NCBI RefSeq assembly: GCF_003991355.1
Contig: NZ_RCSU01000010.1
Span: 186,001-250,000 of the forward strand
Direction of reading: 5' to 3'
DNA from: Pseudoflavitalea rhizosphaerae
GTDB lineage: Bacteria > Bacteroidota > Bacteroidia > Chitinophagales > Chitinophagaceae
Length of the DNA: 64,000 bases
Made by a program: the position numbers and the translations under genes. A model generated the notes under the pieces. That model had not been told where the DNA came from and did not search any database. It saw only the letters and a program-made list of their open reading frames with translations. The number at the start of each line of letters is the position of its first letter. The first letter of the stretch is position 1. Below are positions 1 through 6,573 of this stretch, piece by piece.

Positions 1-2
1 TA

Positions 3-767
3 GGCATGATCTCCGGCTTCCTGATCTATATTGTATTATTCATTTACGGCACCATGGTAATGCGTGGTGTGATGGAAGAAAAAGTGAACCGCATTGCCGA
101 AGTGATCGTGAGCAGCGTAAAGCCCATACAATTGATGATGGGCAAGATCTTTGGTATCGGCGCAGTAGGGCTTGTACAGTTCCTCATATGGATCGTACTG
201 GGCGTTACGATGAACCTGGTAGTAACACTTGTAATGGGTGTTAACACTCCAGCCGCCGGCCAGATGGCAGATGTGGCCCAACAAATGCCACAGGGTGGAG
301 CGGCCAGCTTCCTTGACCAGGTGAAAGAAATGCTTCCCCTGCTCCTGCCTTGTTTCCTTTTCTATTTCCTGGGCGGCTATCTTTTGTATTCCTCTCTCTT
401 CGCTGCTGTTGGCAGCGCCGTGAATGAAGACCCGCAGGATGCACAAAGCCTGATGCTGCCCATCACATTGCCCATCATCTTCGCAATCGTGATCGCCATG
501 AAAGCAGTGAATGATCCTACCAGCAGCCTCGCCGTATTCGGTAGCCTGTTCCCACTCACTTCACCTGTTGTTATGATGGCCCGCGTGGCACATGGCATCC
601 CCGATGGCGTGGCCGTTTGGGAACTGATCACCAGCATGGTGCTTTTAGTAATCGGCTTCCTCGGCACCACCTGGCTTGCCGGAAAGATCTACCGCACAGG
701 TATCCTGCTCTACGGTAAAAAAGTTACCTGGAAAGAAATGTGGAAATGGGCTTTTAGAAGTAACTGA
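3..767 (+). CDS. ABC-2 type (NatB-like) transporter permease, C-terminal part
   Basis: This is the membrane subunit of an ABC exporter; the reading frame is open to the left edge, so the N-terminal half lies outside the window. The visible 254 residues begin in a transmembrane helix and carry the segment VMEEKVNRIAEVIVSSVKP, typical of ABC2_membrane_3/NatB permeases. About five more hydrophobic helices follow, with a short soluble loop rich in Gln, Ala and Met after the second. NatB-type permeases usually have about 400-440 residues, so roughly 40% is missing. NatB pairs with an ATPase (NatA) normally encoded just upstream; that gene cannot be seen. The substrate is unknown. A good intrinsic terminator follows about 20 bp after the stop, so the transcript probably ends here. 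Confidence 0.85.
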   Translation, partial: GMISGFLIYIVLFIYGTMVMRGVMEEKVNRIAEVIVSSVKPIQLMMGKIFGIGAVGLVQFLIWIVLGVTMNLVVTLVMGVNTPAAGQMADVAQQMPQGGAASFLDQVKEMLPLLLPCFLFYFLGGYLLYSSLFAAVGSAVNEDPQDAQSLMLPITLPIIFAIVIAMKAVNDPTSSLAVFGSLFPLTSPVVMMARVAHGIPDGVAVWELITSMVLLVIGFLGTTWLAGKIYRTGILLYGKKVTWKEMWKWAFRSN

Positions 768-788
768 CAATATATCTAGATAAGTTTC

Positions 789-823
789 AAAGGGTGTATC
801 GAAAGATGCACCCTTTTCTTTTT
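789..823 (+). terminator. Intrinsic terminator of the ABC permease gene
   Basis: An 8-bp perfect stem (AAAGGGTG/CACCCTTT, extendable by two weaker pairs) with an 8-nt loop is followed by a T-rich tract. It lies 21 bp after the permease stop codon. Confidence 0.8.
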
Positions 824-838
824 AATCATGCAACATTT

Positions 839-876
839 TACGAAAACTATCGTACTTAATTACGAAAATCATCGTA
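839..876 (+). promoter_or_regulatory. Two tandem TACGA-N6-TCGTA palindromes, putative BlaI/MecI-type operator
   Basis: Two perfect inverted repeats, TACGA-N6-TCGTA at 839-854 and 861-876, have starts exactly 22 bp apart (two helical turns). They end 22 bp before the ATG of the exported coiled-coil gene. Paired dyads at this spacing fit a dimeric winged-helix repressor. The BlaI/MecI family is suggested because the downstream protein ends in a segment resembling the tail of Bacteroidota M56/BlaR1-type peptidases. No repressor gene is visible in the window, so the regulator's identity is inference. Confidence 0.5.
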
Positions 877-898
877 TATTACTAAAAACCATGTTCGC

Positions 899-1693
899 AT
901 GAAATTGTCAATCATTAACAGACTTACTGCCCACCCCATGCTGGCGGCAGTTGCCATCGCCGGAGCGTTCATCGCCTCCCCTGTATTTGCCCAGGAAAAA
1001 TCCAAAGACCCTGCTAAGAAACAATACCTGAAGGATCTGGACAAAGAGCTGGACCAACTGGAAAAAGCAAGGACCAGCCTGCAGAAGCAAATGACCAAAG
1101 ACTGGAAAAAGGCACAGGAAGAAATGATCAGGTCCCTGGACCAGATCGAAATCGAAAAAGCGCAGCTTCATGCTGAAGAAGCGCTGAAGCAAATTGATTT
1201 CGATGCCATTCAACGCCAGGTGGAAGAAGCTGTTGAGCAATCCCGGGGAGTAACTGAACACATCAGCAAAGAAGTGATGGAAAAAGTAAAACTGCAAATG
1301 GAAAAAGCAAAAAAGGAACACCAGCTGAGCCAGGAACGTCACGAGAAACAAGTGAAGGAGCAGATCGAACGCGCTAAGAAGCAGATTGCTGAAGCCAAAG
1401 AAAATATCAGGTTCGATAAACTGAATATTGAAAAATCGATCCGCAGCGCAGAAGAAGGGATCAAAAAAGCAGAGATCGAACTGAAGGGATACCAGGAGAT
1501 GATCTATGCCATGGAAGCAGATGGATTGATCGATACCAAGAAAGATTATTCTATCCGCTACAAAAACGGCAAGCTCAGCATTAACGGCAATGAACAACCG
1601 GAGACAGTGACCAACAAATACAAAAAGTATTTCAAAAAAGATTCCGTTACTCTGAAGAAGAAAGACGGAAGTTTTGATTTTTTACACGATTAG
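899..1693 (+). CDS. Exported coiled-coil protein with an M56-peptidase-like C-terminal tail
   Basis: I do not recognise a named family. The 264-residue protein has a signal peptide (about residues 1-31, ending SPVFA-QE). A long, highly charged heptad-like coiled coil rich in Lys, Glu and Gln follows (about 35-200). The last 60 residues contain ADGLIDTKKDYSIRYKNG and then INGNEQPETV and KYKKYF. From memory, that last segment resembles the C-terminal tail of Bacteroidota M56/BlaR1-like membrane peptidases; here it stands without the peptidase. It is probably periplasmic. The gene sits alone, with two strong palindromes upstream and a palindromic repeat downstream. An ATG at 891 opens only a three-codon frame overlapping this start. 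Confidence 0.75.
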   Translation: MKLSIINRLTAHPMLAAVAIAGAFIASPVFAQEKSKDPAKKQYLKDLDKELDQLEKARTSLQKQMTKDWKKAQEEMIRSLDQIEIEKAQLHAEEALKQIDFDAIQRQVEEAVEQSRGVTEHISKEVMEKVKLQMEKAKKEHQLSQERHEKQVKEQIERAKKQIAEAKENIRFDKLNIEKSIRSAEEGIKKAEIELKGYQEMIYAMEADGLIDTKKDYSIRYKNGKLSINGNEQPETVTNKYKKYFKKDSVTLKKKDGSFDFLHD

Positions 1694-1751
1694 TGTTTTC
1701 TCATTTGTGTTATACGCGGAGCTGTTCTCAGCTCCGTTTTTATAACAGGGA

Positions 1752-1863
1752 GCTGCAGTCGCTCGCCTCTGGCGAGTGACTTGTATTTGTTCGCCTCTGG
1801 CGAACATTATGTCGCCGGAGGCGACAAAATAGTTGTCACTCGCCAGAGGCGAGCGACTGCAGC
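1752..1863. repeat. Palindromic intergenic repeat, family 1, copy 1
   Basis: This 112-bp element is bounded by a perfect 29-bp inverted repeat (1752-1780 and 1835-1863). Each arm itself contains the small hairpin CTCGCC-TCT-GGCGAG. Two further hairpins lie between the arms: GTTCGCC-TCT-GGCGAAC (1789-1805) and GTCGCC-GGA-GGCGAC (1811-1825). The whole can fold as a cloverleaf of four GCC-NNN-GGC stems. Related copies occur near 6.4, 18.9 and 52.5 kb. No ORF is present. Confidence 0.9.
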
Positions 1864-1877
1864 ATCCTGCTAAAAAC

Positions 1878-1910
1878 AAGAAGCCGCCTTGTATTACAAA
1901 GCGGCTTCTT
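1878..1910 (-). terminator. Terminator of the CarboxypepD_reg-like gene, probably bidirectional
   Basis: A 10-bp perfect stem (AAGAAGCCGC/GCGGCTTCTT) with a 13-nt loop lies between convergent genes. On the minus strand it is followed by GTTTTTAG, making it a terminator for the gene that ends at 1935. Confidence 0.75.
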
Positions 1911-1934
1911 ACTGTGGGTAAACCCCGATGTGTA

Positions 1935-2369
1935 TTAATCACCGTCCATCATCCTCATTAAAGGATGAAATACGTCACTTTCATCTTCATCGGCGGTCAG
2001 ATCTAAATTCATTTTAAGGGAAACTCCTTCTTTGATAATCACATTCTCTTTCTTGTAAGTCTTGTAGCCTTTCTTCTCTAACACGATCACCACCTCACCC
2101 GGCGGCATCAGTGGCACTTTGAACTGGCCTGCCGCATCGGTTACAAATTCTTTTCTATCCTTCGCGTTCTCCTGCCCCTTCGCTGCAGTAGTAATGGATA
2201 ATGTTACTCCCTGCACAGGCTTTTTGGTGGTAGCATCAGCTACCATGCCATACAAAACAGGTTCTGTTTTTCCGCGCTCCTTCTCCCCTTTGTTTCCATT
2301 GTTAGCTTTGGCTAAAAGGGCCAGCGGCAGGATTGCCGTCATAAGGAGCATTTTTTTCCGAACTCTCAT
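1935..2369 (-). CDS. Small exported CarboxypepD_reg-like domain protein
   Basis: This 144-residue protein has a signal peptide (about 1-22, basic start then LLMTAILPLALLAKA). A single beta-sandwich domain of the carboxypeptidase-regulatory type follows: VLYGMVADATTKKPVQGVTL, then DAAGQFKVPLMPPGEVVIVLEKKGYK. An acidic tail closes it (TADEDESD). This domain is usually the N-terminal plug extension of SusC/TonB receptors in Bacteroidota; here it is free-standing. Probably periplasmic or envelope-associated; the role is unknown. It is transcribed alone, with a terminator downstream. Confidence 0.8.
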   Translation of the reverse strand: MRVRKKMLLMTAILPLALLAKANNGNKGEKERGKTEPVLYGMVADATTKKPVQGVTLSITTAAKGQENAKDRKEFVTDAAGQFKVPLMPPGEVVIVLEKKGYKTYKKENVIIKEGVSLKMNLDLTADEDESDVFHPLMRMMDGD

Positions 2370-2541
2370 AATAGGAGTTTAAAAGGTTGGCAAAGTTGAT
2401 TACCTGCCGTTCACACTGTCCATGCTCTGTCTTCTCTGTAAAAAGACAAGACAGCTAATCTGAATGTTGCATTCAGCCATGAAAGTTACTCAATCTCCCT
2501 GATACAGGGTGAAGCTTTACAAAAATTTTAAGGGAAAATTG

Positions 2542-3540
2542 TCATGATTTGCCGAGATCGATCTCCGTATTGTCACCAATGTTTAGACTCCGGCTTTCGC
2601 CCTTCACTTCTGTGTCGCTGCCGATGAGAGATTCGCTGAGAACAATATCGTACAGATCAGCAAATGAGCCGATTATGGAGTTCTTGACGATAGAATAATT
2701 GACTACGGTCTTTTCACCAATGCTCACGTTGGGACCCACAATGGAATTGCGGATATCGCAGCCCCTGGCAATGCTGACAGGAGGAACTATAATGGTATTC
2801 TCGAAGTTATGGTCCTGGGAGATCATACTTCCGAATTTCTTCAGCATGGTGGCATTGGATTCCAGCAGTGTATCTTTCTTTCCGCAATCGAACCAGTTCT
2901 GCACTTTGAAGGCCTGGACCCTGGCGCCATTGCGGATCATACACTCCAGCGCATCTGTAAATGAATATTCGCCGCGCGTCATCACCTGGTTACGCACATT
3001 ACTTTCCAGGCATTGAAAAAGGAATGCAGATTCCTTGATCCGGTAAATGCCCACCAGCGCCATATTGGATTTGGGGATCTGCGGCTTTTCCACCACACGG
3101 CTGATAAATCCGTCCTCCCCGATCTCGGCCACGCCGAATTCCCGTGGATCGTCAACCCTCTTCAGACCAAGCGCGGAATGCGGCATATCAAGCACAGCTT
3201 TTACATCATACTCGCAGATGGTATCGCCCAATACTACAAAGATCTCATCGTCTGCAACGATGTCTTTGGTCAGTTGTATTGCATGGCCAATCCCATGCCT
3301 TTCGGTCTGGTGTACAAAATGCGCTTTGATATCGGGGTAAGTATCTTTTACATAGTCCTGGATCTTTTGTCCGAGATAACCTATGATAAAAATGTATTCA
3401 TCGATCCCTGCACTCTTCAGTTGGTCCACGATGATGCTGAGGATTGTTTTTCCAGCAAGCGGGATGAGAGCCTTGGGTTGAGTATATGTATGTGGCCGTA
3501 GTTTGGTGCCTGCACCGGCTACGGGAATAATTGCCTTCAT
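2542..3540 (-). CDS. Sugar-phosphate nucleotidyltransferase (glucose-1-phosphate thymidylyltransferase type)
   Basis: The enzyme should transfer a nucleoside monophosphate from an NTP to a sugar 1-phosphate, giving an activated sugar for envelope polysaccharide. The N-terminal Rossmann-like domain (about 1-235) opens with [20 protein letters not shown], the pyrophosphorylase signature, with Lys where Arg is more common. It also has [11 protein letters not shown] for substrate binding and FVVLGDTI for the metal site. Hexapeptide-type repeats follow (about 245-325: [20 protein letters not shown]), forming a left-handed beta-helix. The overall plan is that of long RmlA-like or GlmU-like enzymes; the nucleotide and sugar cannot be fixed from sequence. 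It is divergent from glyA, with about 100 bp between the start codons. Confidence 0.85.
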   Translation of the reverse strand: MKAIIPVAGAGTKLRPHTYTQPKALIPLAGKTILSIIVDQLKSAGIDEYIFIIGYLGQKIQDYVKDTYPDIKAHFVHQTERHGIGHAIQLTKDIVADDEIFVVLGDTICEYDVKAVLDMPHSALGLKRVDDPREFGVAEIGEDGFISRVVEKPQIPKSNMALVGIYRIKESAFLFQCLESNVRNQVMTRGEYSFTDALECMIRNGARVQAFKVQNWFDCGKKDTLLESNATMLKKFGSMISQDHNFENTIIVPPVSIARGCDIRNSIVGPNVSIGEKTVVNYSIVKNSIIGSFADLYDIVLSESLIGSDTEVKGESRSLNIGDNTEIDLGKS

Positions 3541-3631
3541 ATCGAAATTCTGTTTTTCAGCTTATCGAAAAACAACAAAGCTGGTTCCTTACGAAACCGT
3601 GAAAATAGTGAAAATTATGGGGCGTTCTCAC

Positions 3632-3639
3632 TATTTTTG
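3632..3639 (+). promoter_or_regulatory. -7 element of glyA
   Basis: TATTTTTG matches the Bacteroidota -7 consensus TAnnTTTG exactly. It ends only 4 nt before the glyA ATG, so transcription would start at or next to the start codon. No clear -33 TTTG lies at the expected distance. Confidence 0.55.
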
Positions 3640-3643
3640 CGCC

Positions 3644-4924
3644 ATGCAAAAAGACACGCTCGTTTTTGACCTCCTCCGTAAGGAACTGGACCGCCAACGC
3701 CACGGCATTGAACTGATCGCATCTGAAAATTTCACATCGCTGCAGGTAATACAGGCTATGGGCTCTGTTGCTACTAACAAGTATGCAGAGGGCTATCCTG
3801 GCAAACGTTATTACGGCGGCTGTGAAGTCATTGATGAGATCGAGACCCTGGCCATCGAACGCCTCAAAAAAATATTCAACGCCTCCTGGGCCAACGTGCA
3901 ACCCCACTCCGGTGCACAAGCCAATTCAGCCGTGTTCCTCGCCTGTCTCAAACCAGGTGATAAGATCCTCGGTCTGGACCTCAGTATGGGCGGGCACCTC
4001 ACACATGGCAGCCCCGCTAATATTTCCGGCAAATACTACCAGGCGCTGCATTACGGTGTGAAAAAAGATACCGGCCTCGTTGACTACGATCAACTGGAAC
4101 AGGTTGCCCTCGCAGAAAAACCAAAGATGATCATCTGCGGAGCTTCTGCTTACAGTCGCGACTGGGACTATGCACGCATCCGTGCAGTTGCAGACAAGAT
4201 CGGCGCTCTCGTAATGGCAGATATTGCACACCCTGCAGGCCTCATCGCCAAGGGGCTTCTCAATGATCCTTTCGATCATTGCCATATTGTAACTTCCACT
4301 ACACACAAAACATTACGCGGACCACGTGGTGGCATCATCATGCTGCGCCATGATTTCGAGAACCCATGGGGCCTGAAAGATCCAAAAGGCAATACACGCA
4401 CCATGAGCCAGCTGCTTGACCTCGCCGTATTCCCAGGCGCACAGGGTGGACCACTGGAGCACGTGATCGCAGCCAAAGCCATCGCTTTCGGCGAGATCCT
4501 CACTGATGAGTTCACCGTTTATGGAAAGAACGTGATCAACAATGCGCAGGCAATGGCCAAAGCAATGGTGAACCGCGGCTACAACCTCATCAGCAACGGT
4601 ACAGATAACCACCTGATGCTGATCGACCTCCGCAACAAGAACCTCACCGGTAAAAAAGCGCAGGAAACACTGGATAAAGCACATATCACCCTCAACAAGA
4701 ATGCAGTGCCTTTCGACGATAAGAGCCCGTTTGTTACCAGCGGTATCCGTATCGGAGTTCCCGCCATCACTTCAAGAGGCATGAATGAAGCGCATATGGA
4801 AACTGTTGCCGGCTTTATAGACAAAGTACTCACCAATATCGATGATGAAGCAACCATCACCGGTGTTAAGAATGATGTGAACGCTTTCATGAAGCAGTTC
4901 CCGCTTTATCCCGAACTTGGATAA
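3644..4924 (+). CDS. glyA: Serine hydroxymethyltransferase
   Basis: This PLP enzyme interconverts serine and tetrahydrofolate with glycine and 5,10-methylene-THF, the main source of one-carbon units. The 426-residue protein has the family's normal length and blocks: [34 protein letters not shown], and [15 protein letters not shown], whose Lys binds PLP. Start choice: the frame stays open upstream to 3503 but that part overlaps the divergent nucleotidyltransferase and has no family similarity. ATG 3644 gives the standard N-terminus ([18 protein letters not shown]) and follows a -7 element. A strong terminator lies downstream. Confidence 0.98.
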   Translation: MQKDTLVFDLLRKELDRQRHGIELIASENFTSLQVIQAMGSVATNKYAEGYPGKRYYGGCEVIDEIETLAIERLKKIFNASWANVQPHSGAQANSAVFLACLKPGDKILGLDLSMGGHLTHGSPANISGKYYQALHYGVKKDTGLVDYDQLEQVALAEKPKMIICGASAYSRDWDYARIRAVADKIGALVMADIAHPAGLIAKGLLNDPFDHCHIVTSTTHKTLRGPRGGIIMLRHDFENPWGLKDPKGNTRTMSQLLDLAVFPGAQGGPLEHVIAAKAIAFGEILTDEFTVYGKNVINNAQAMAKAMVNRGYNLISNGTDNHLMLIDLRNKNLTGKKAQETLDKAHITLNKNAVPFDDKSPFVTSGIRIGVPAITSRGMNEAHMETVAGFIDKVLTNIDDEATITGVKNDVNAFMKQFPLYPELG

Positions 4925-4945
4925 TCAATTCATTTCATAAACAGG

Positions 4946-4977
4946 AAAGCCTGCCAAACACGGCAGGCTTTTCTTTT
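4946..4977 (+). terminator. glyA terminator
   Basis: A 10-bp perfect stem (AAAGCCTGCC/GGCAGGCTTT) with a 6-nt loop is followed by TTTTCTTTT-like sequence, 21 bp after the glyA stop. Confidence 0.9.
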
Positions 4978-5030
4978 GATGCGGAAGTAACGGACAATTG
5001 ATTATTTTTGGGACTGTCAAACTAACCATT

Positions 5031-5459
5031 ATGATCCAACGTATACAAACGATATGGTTGCTGCTGGCTGCCATTGCAGCCTTCCTGACATTGAAACTGT
5101 TTTTCTATACCGGCAATATGGTCCAGGAGGGAATGGCCATCAAACAATTCGCCGCCCTCACTGCACAAACCAGTACGTTGCTCCTGATCACTACAGTGGC
5201 AACCGGTCTGCTGGCGCTGATATCTATCTTTATTTTCAAAGACAGGAAATTGCAGATCAAACTGGTGGGCATTGCCCTGGTGCTTTCACTGCTCAACCTC
5301 TTGCTCTTCTACCTGCAAACGAAAAAATTCGTTCCGGGCGAAGGCAATTATGGGATCTCAGCTCTGGTTGCACTGGTTGTGCCTATCATGCTGTTCCTCG
5401 CGCTGCGTGGTATTTACAGGGACCAGAAACTGGTGAAGAGTTTGGATAGACTGAGATAG
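5031..5459 (+). CDS. DUF4293 family membrane protein
   Basis: This 142-residue integral membrane protein begins MIQRIQTIWLLLAAIAAF, the hallmark start of DUF4293, a small Bacteroidota family of unknown function. Four hydrophobic helices are visible (about residues 6-25, 49-70, 77-95 and 108-126), with a basic C-terminus (YRDQKLVKSLDRLR). An in-frame TTG at 4998 would add 11 residues, but ATG 5031 fits the family start. A TATTTTTG element lies at 5003-5010. The gene is monocistronic: terminators lie on both sides. Confidence 0.88.
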   Translation: MIQRIQTIWLLLAAIAAFLTLKLFFYTGNMVQEGMAIKQFAALTAQTSTLLLITTVATGLLALISIFIFKDRKLQIKLVGIALVLSLLNLLLFYLQTKKFVPGEGNYGISALVALVVPIMLFLALRGIYRDQKLVKSLDRLR

Positions 5460-5480
5460 AAATCATTTAAATATCATTGT

Positions 5481-5508
5481 GGCTGGTCCAATTGGGTCAG
5501 CCTTTTTT
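5481..5508 (+). terminator. Terminator of the DUF4293 gene
   Basis: GGCTGGTCC-AATT-GGGTCAGCC forms a 9-bp stem with two G-T wobble pairs, followed by six T. It starts 21 bp after the stop. Confidence 0.85.
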
Positions 5509-5514
5509 ATTGCT

Positions 5515-5667
5515 GCAAATGGCGTGGGTAGGTTGTTGGAGGCTGTGAAACAAACCAGCGCAGTTGGATAACCTTTTTACTTTGGTGCGGAGGATGAGCT
5601 ACTGTTCATTGTTGAGCTTTGGAACTTTTGTTTCGAAGGCCTCCAACAACCTACCCACGCCATTTGC
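5515..5667. repeat. Long stem-loop element with perfect 29-bp inverted repeat (family 3, copy 1)
   Basis: The arms 5515-5543 and 5639-5667 are exact reverse complements over 29 bp and enclose 95 bp. Inside, the sequence GAAACAAACCAGCGCA (from 5547) and a matching TTTTGTTTC near 5626 recur in a related element at about 34.04-34.14 kb. No credible ORF lies inside. It looks like a small non-autonomous palindromic element. Confidence 0.75.
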
Positions 5668-5755
5668 GAATCTCCCTGCGGGGCGGCTTTATGGTGGTAA
5701 AGGTGCAGCAGACTTGAGTAAAGAATAATTTTATTGCTTGTTCTTCGTAAAGTGG

Positions 5756-5802
5756 TTCTATATAAAAACAAGCGACCGTTTGGCCACCTGTTTTATATAG
5801 AA
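5756..5802 (-). terminator. AT-rich stem-loop after the exported-protein gene, possible terminator
   Basis: TTCTATATAAAA (5756-5767) and TTTTATATAGAA (5791-5802) form a perfect 12-bp stem around a 23-nt GC-richer loop, 17 bp downstream of the minus-strand gene ending at 5819. The stem is AT-only, so its function as a terminator is uncertain. The stretch 5668-5755 before it holds nothing I can name. Confidence 0.4.
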
Positions 5803-5818
5803 ATATGTTAAGTGAAAA

Positions 5819-6322
5819 TTATTTACCGAGCTCTACTTCGTAAGCTGTGAATTTACGGCCATCTCCCATTGGGGTGGTGAAGATCTTGATGCGGATCGTT
5901 TGGCCCCCACTGTTATATATGAGGTTCTCTGCGCCCTGGAATTTGTATTTTTCGGTACACCTGAAATTGTGTGAGAGCAGGTACGAGGATATGTCTTTGT
6001 ATTCTTCTTTGTCGTAGGTCCGGTAAGTGAAAAGACGGCTGCTGTATTTTTCAGTGTTCACATCCATGTATTGTACGGAGCGGATAACGGTAGGCCTGCC
6101 ATCTTTATCTTCTTCCCTGTGATCTATATGCGAGTACTGGTAGAGGGAACTGGTGGAATCGATATCTTTCTGCATCAGGAGATAACCTCTCTTTTTGAGT
6201 GTGGTATCGATGCGGAAATGATCATAGTCCATGAACTTCCTCAACTCGGCAACAGAGATCTGCTGCGCATTGGAAAAATGAACAGTAAAAATGAAAAAGA
6301 AGAAAAGTAGAATTCGGAACAT
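5819..6322 (-). CDS. Exported protein of unknown function
   Basis: I do not recognise a family. With the ATG at 6322 the product has 167 residues and starts with a signal peptide (MFRILLFFFFIFTVHFSNA, then QQ). A mixed alpha/beta soluble domain follows, with many Tyr residues and two similar-looking beta stretches (LYQYSHIDHREEDKDGRP and SRLFTYRTYDKEEYKD). The frame is open to 6391, but the extra 23 residues would precede the signal peptide, so 6322 is preferred. It is probably periplasmic and transcribed alone between two repeat elements. Confidence 0.65.
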   Translation of the reverse strand: MFRILLFFFFIFTVHFSNAQQISVAELRKFMDYDHFRIDTTLKKRGYLLMQKDIDSTSSLYQYSHIDHREEDKDGRPTVIRSVQYMDVNTEKYSSRLFTYRTYDKEEYKDISSYLLSHNFRCTEKYKFQGAENLIYNSGGQTIRIKIFTTPMGDGRKFTAYEVELGK

Positions 6323-6397
6323 ACCAGCGCTGAAATTGTGAAGCAAAGAAAAGATAAGCCGAAGAGGTAAAAAAGTTAAAGTGCAGGACAAGGGTGT

Positions 6398-6505
6398 GGC
6401 CAGTTGCTCGCCTCCAGGCGAGTGACTTTTGTTTTGTCGTCACTGGCGACAGTTCGCCGGAGGCGAACAAATACAGGTCACTCGCCGGGAGGCGAGCGAC
6501 TGGCC
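6398..6505. repeat. Palindromic intergenic repeat, family 1, copy 2
   Basis: This 108-bp element has 29-bp arms (6398-6426 and 6477-6505) that are reverse complements with two mismatches. Inner hairpins lie at 6436-6450 (GTCGTC-ACT-GGCGAC) and 6452-6468 (GTTCGCC-GGA-GGCGAAC). The order of the two inner hairpins is swapped compared with copies 1 and 3, meaning this copy lies in the opposite orientation. Confidence 0.9.
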
Positions 6506-6524
6506 GCTGCGCAAGTAAATAAAA

Positions 6525-6553
6525 CAGGCCGGAGACTGATCATCTCCGGCCTG
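6525..6553 (-). terminator. uvrA terminator
   Basis: CAGGCCGGAGA and TCTCCGGCCTG form an 11-bp perfect stem with a 7-nt loop. On the minus strand it is followed by TTTTATTTACTT. It lies 21 bp beyond the uvrA stop. Confidence 0.9.
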
Positions 6554-6573
6554 ATCTGATATTTGAGGCTTAT

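Noticed and set aside
36-446. Minus-strand ORF of 136 codons inside the ABC permease gene
   Set aside because: Opposite strand of a clear membrane-protein gene, His-rich and without family resemblance; a shadow of codon bias.
908-1597. Minus-strand ORF of 229 codons opposite the coiled-coil gene
   Set aside because: Phe/Leu-rich translation that mirrors the Lys/Glu-rich plus strand; the plus-strand gene has a signal peptide and operator.
3503-3643. Upstream extension of glyA
   Set aside because: Overlaps the start of the divergent nucleotidyltransferase and contains the promoter; the family N-terminus begins at 3644.
5577-5771. Minus-strand ORF of 64 codons across the family 3 palindrome
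   Set aside because: Encoded largely by the inverted repeat, with a Ser-rich tail and no recognisable features.
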